DNA of 7,676 nt. It comes from Desulfurococcales archaeon. Lineage in GTDB: Archaea; Thermoproteota; Thermoprotei_A; Sulfolobales; NBVN01. Each line of letters begins with the position of its first letter. Positions within the stretch are counted from its first letter, which is position 1. The DNA lies in the NCBI GenBank assembly GCA_021163585.1, contig JAGGTW010000012.1, forward strand, positions 1-7,676, read 5' to 3'. A model generated the notes under the pieces. The model ran no database searches. It worked only from the letters and a program-made list of their open reading frames with translations, and was not told where the DNA came from. The position numbers and the translations under genes are program-made. Of the stretch, positions 5,745-7,676 are shown one piece after another.

Positions 5745-6941
5745 ATGCCAACGAATCTGCCAGCAGAGGCAAGAGCTAAGTGGCTGAAGTATCTTGAAGC
5801 TAGAACACCTGAGGAGAAGTTGACCGCGCTGCAGGAATTTTTCTCAGCTATACCTAAGCATAAGGGGACCGAGAATCTGCGGGCGTGGGTACGGAGGAAG
5901 ATCTCGGAGCTGAAAGAAGAGTTAGAAGAGAAAAAGCTAAGGAGGTCAGGCAGTGGTATAAGTTTCTTTATTGAAAAGGAAGGTGCTGCACAGGTCATTA
6001 TGTTAGGAATGACACAGGCGGGTAAGAGTTCACTGTTGCGTGCATTAACCAATGCGAAACCTGAGGTCTCCGACGTACCTTATACGACGAAGAAACCTGT
6101 GCCTGGAATGATGCGCTATGAAGACATCTACTTCCAAGTAGTTGAGTCTCCAGCCTTAGTTGAGGGCTCCGCTAACGGAGCTATATGGTGGGGAACCAGG
6201 GTTCTGGGTTTAGCTCGGAATGCAGATGTAATAATGTTAGTTATTGACTTAACTAGTGAACCATTAAGGCAGGCTGAGGTCTTAGTTAAGGAGCTTGAAA
6301 CGGCAGGAATATGCCTGAAAAAGCCGAGAGGAAGGGTGTTGGTTAGGAGGTCTAAGGCAATTCATGGTATTAAGATAGTGCTGTGCGGCAAGTTACTTAA
6401 CTGTACGGTAGATGACGTTAGGAGATTACTTGAGGCTGGCAGGATGTACGGGGTCGAGGTAAAAATATATGGTGAGGTAACGCTTGAGGATGTTGAAAAG
6501 GCCATATATGAGACAGTGACTTATAAGCCATGTCTAATAGTATTGAATAAAGCGGATTCCGTGAGCAATAAATTTGCTGCGGAGGTAGCTAGCCGTATAA
6601 GGGAGAAGTTACTGCCAGATGCTGAAGTAGTCATTACATCCGTTAAGCTAGGTGTAGGTGTGAATGATATACCGAGAAAAATATTTAAGCTCGCGGACAT
6701 AGTGAGAGTCTATACTAAAGAACCCAATTCACCTAAGCCATCGCCACAACCACTAATTCTGAAGAGGGGGTCGACAGTAGAGGATGCTGTTAGGAAAATA
6801 AGGGAGGAGTTTATTAAGTACTTTAAATACGCCAAAGTATGGGGTCCTTCAGCTAAGTACCCCGGTGAGAGGGTGGGGCTTAATCACGTGCTTGAAGATG
6901 GGGATGTAATTGAAATAAGAACTACTGTCAAAGGTATATAA
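5745..6941 (+). CDS. DRG/Obg-type GTPase with C-terminal TGS domain
   Basis: This protein of 398 residues follows the archaeal DRG-like plan. An N-terminal helical part (MPTNLPAEARAKW, TPEEKLTALQEFF, PKHKGTENL) is typical of the family and marks ATG 5745 as the start; GTG at 5709 would add 12 unlikely residues. The GTPase domain has G1 GMTQAGKS (88-95), G2 with TT at 114-115, G4 NKAD (268-271) and G5-like TSVKLG (298-303). A DRG-like insertion (about 187-262) lies between G3 and G4. The TGS domain (about 317-396: RVYTKEP, LILKRGSTVEDAVRKIREEF, LEDGDVIEI) ends the protein. Such GTPases associate with ribosomes or RNA. The G3 motif is altered: where D-x-P-G is expected there is ESPA (134-137), so nucleotide hydrolysis may differ. 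No membrane segment is seen. Confidence 0.88.
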   Translation: MPTNLPAEARAKWLKYLEARTPEEKLTALQEFFSAIPKHKGTENLRAWVRRKISELKEELEEKKLRRSGSGISFFIEKEGAAQVIMLGMTQAGKSSLLRALTNAKPEVSDVPYTTKKPVPGMMRYEDIYFQVVESPALVEGSANGAIWWGTRVLGLARNADVIMLVIDLTSEPLRQAEVLVKELETAGICLKKPRGRVLVRRSKAIHGIKIVLCGKLLNCTVDDVRRLLEAGRMYGVEVKIYGEVTLEDVEKAIYETVTYKPCLIVLNKADSVSNKFAAEVASRIREKLLPDAEVVITSVKLGVGVNDIPRKIFKLADIVRVYTKEPNSPKPSPQPLILKRGSTVEDAVRKIREEFIKYFKYAKVWGPSAKYPGERVGLNHVLEDGDVIEIRTTVKGI

Positions 6942-7012
6942 TTGAGGTATATAAGACTTGAGACTAAAGTTACTACAACAGGACTAATTACCTGAGCCAG
7001 TAGTGTGATATA

Positions 7013-7676
7013 ATGCCACGTAAGAAGACAGGTTCACGCAGCAGGAGGTCTAAGAAGGTAGCGAAGAAGGAGGGTTTATCTACTGGTAGCGCTTCCTCCT
7101 TAGGTAGTAAGAAGGAGGTTAAGAGAGCAAAACCTAAGAAGAAGAGAGAGGTAAATCTAGATAATTGGATTGAGAAGTACATAGACAATATAGTATCTCT
7201 CACAGGCTTAGGGTTACTAGGGCTTACTCATGAGCAATATGTAGAACTGCTAAAAGACATAATAATACAGCTATATGGGTCGACATCAAGTTACACTAAG
7301 GCGGAGGTTATTGCTAAGAGATTCATGAGGTACTCGAGCAGGGTCTACCCTGTGATTGCATCAAGATTAACTGCGCAACTAAGTAAATTTACACCAACTC
7401 AGCTTGAGTTCATAGCCTACCATATAGGTGACGCAATACTAGGCCTCGCACCTAAGATATATGCAGAGGCTAAGAGAGCTGGAAGGGAGGACTTACTCCA
7501 TGTTCTCAGAAGTAAGTGGGCAAGCGCCTGGCTCAAAAACAAGCTCCCCGTACTGCCTGTGGAGTGTCCTAGATGTGGTTTCAATTCGCTAATGCCTGAC
7601 CTTTCATGTCTTGTTTGCGGGGCTAACGTGACCGAGAAAGAAGTGAAGGAACAGATCAGCTTTAGAGAGATGCTTA
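7013..7676 (+). CDS. Basic-tailed zinc-ribbon protein, unknown function, C-terminus cut off
   Basis: The frame opens at ATG 7013, runs 221 codons and is still open at the window end. I do not recognise the family. Residues 1-45 hold 19 Lys/Arg (MPRKKTGSRSRRSKK onward) broken only by a Ser/Gly/Thr stretch at 22-32, a disordered tail like those of nucleic-acid-binding proteins. Residues 48-178 look all-helical (NWIEKYIDNIVSLTG, EQYVELLKDIIIQLYG, AKRFMRYSSRVYPVIASRL, LEFIAYHIGDAILGLAPKIYAEAKRAG). A zinc ribbon follows: CPRCGF (C185, C188) and CLVCGA (C199, C202), then a charged helix. A weak GTGAT (7005-7009) lies 3 bases before the ATG. It lies 71 bases after the TGS-GTPase gene on the same strand, so cotranscription is possible. 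An RNA- or DNA-associated role is inferred from charge and zinc ribbon only. Confidence 0.75.
   Translation, partial: MPRKKTGSRSRRSKKVAKKEGLSTGSASSLGSKKEVKRAKPKKKREVNLDNWIEKYIDNIVSLTGLGLLGLTHEQYVELLKDIIIQLYGSTSSYTKAEVIAKRFMRYSSRVYPVIASRLTAQLSKFTPTQLEFIAYHIGDAILGLAPKIYAEAKRAGREDLLHVLRSKWASAWLKNKLPVLPVECPRCGFNSLMPDLSCLVCGANVTEKEVKEQISFREML

Noticed and set aside
5702..6052. Minus-strand open frame opposite the GTPase N-terminus
   Set aside because: It is antisense to the conserved N-terminal helices and G1 motif of the GTPase.
6988..7203. Minus-strand open frame of 71 codons near the right edge
   Set aside because: It mirrors the Lys/Arg-rich tail of the plus-strand zinc-ribbon gene, whose longer frame, start site and cysteine motif make it the real one.
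1..7676. A defence cassette, toxin-antitoxin pair, CRISPR array, transposon or prophage
   Set aside because: No repeats, transposase, integrase, nuclease-helicase or paired small toxin genes are visible; the content is housekeeping and conserved hypothetical genes.

Overview
The window looks like an ordinary stretch of chromosome from a hyperthermophilic or thermophilic archaeon, most likely a crenarchaeote (Thermoproteota, Desulfurococcales- or Sulfolobales-like). Several things point there. The left edge holds the last residues of an Alba chromatin protein. There is an archaeal Trm112 with extra cysteine pairs, a DRG/Obg-type GTPase with a TGS domain, an archaeal RNase HII, and a stand-alone hexulose-phosphate synthase. 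Promoters are AT-rich TATA-like boxes about 25-30 bases from short or absent leaders, ribosome-binding sites are GGTGA/GAGGT-like, and TTG starts occur. The species cannot be named from the sequence alone.

Layout, left to right. Bases 1-66 are the C-terminus of Alba, followed by a T6 run that probably ends transcription. Three plus-strand genes follow: a 3-hexulose-6-phosphate synthase (pentose supply by the reversed ribulose monophosphate route), a small single-pass membrane protein of unknown role, and a small winged-helix-like protein with an arginine-rich tail. Convergent to these is a minus-strand pair 4 bases apart: a phosphoglucosamine/phosphohexose mutase, then Trm112, the activator subunit of tRNA, release-factor and rRNA methyltransferases. 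Head to head with the mutase is a DUF354 (COG1817) protein with a glycosyltransferase-B/UDP-GlcNAc-epimerase-like design. RNase HII converges on DUF354 with 9 bases between stops, and is divergent from the TGS-domain GTPase. The right edge cuts through a gene for an unrecognised protein with a long lysine/arginine-rich N-terminal tail and a four-cysteine zinc ribbon.

Taken together, the genes fall into sugar-phosphate and surface-glycan metabolism (HPS, mutase, DUF354) and information processing (Alba, Trm112, RNase HII, the GTPase and two small basic proteins). I see no mobile element, CRISPR array, tRNA, rRNA, toxin-antitoxin pair or defence cassette. Gene density is high and no gene-free stretch reaches 300 bases; the longest, 67-241, holds a putative terminator and a promoter. 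The least explained items are the basic zinc-ribbon protein at the right edge, the arginine-tailed winged-helix protein, the small membrane protein, and the altered G3 motif of the GTPase.
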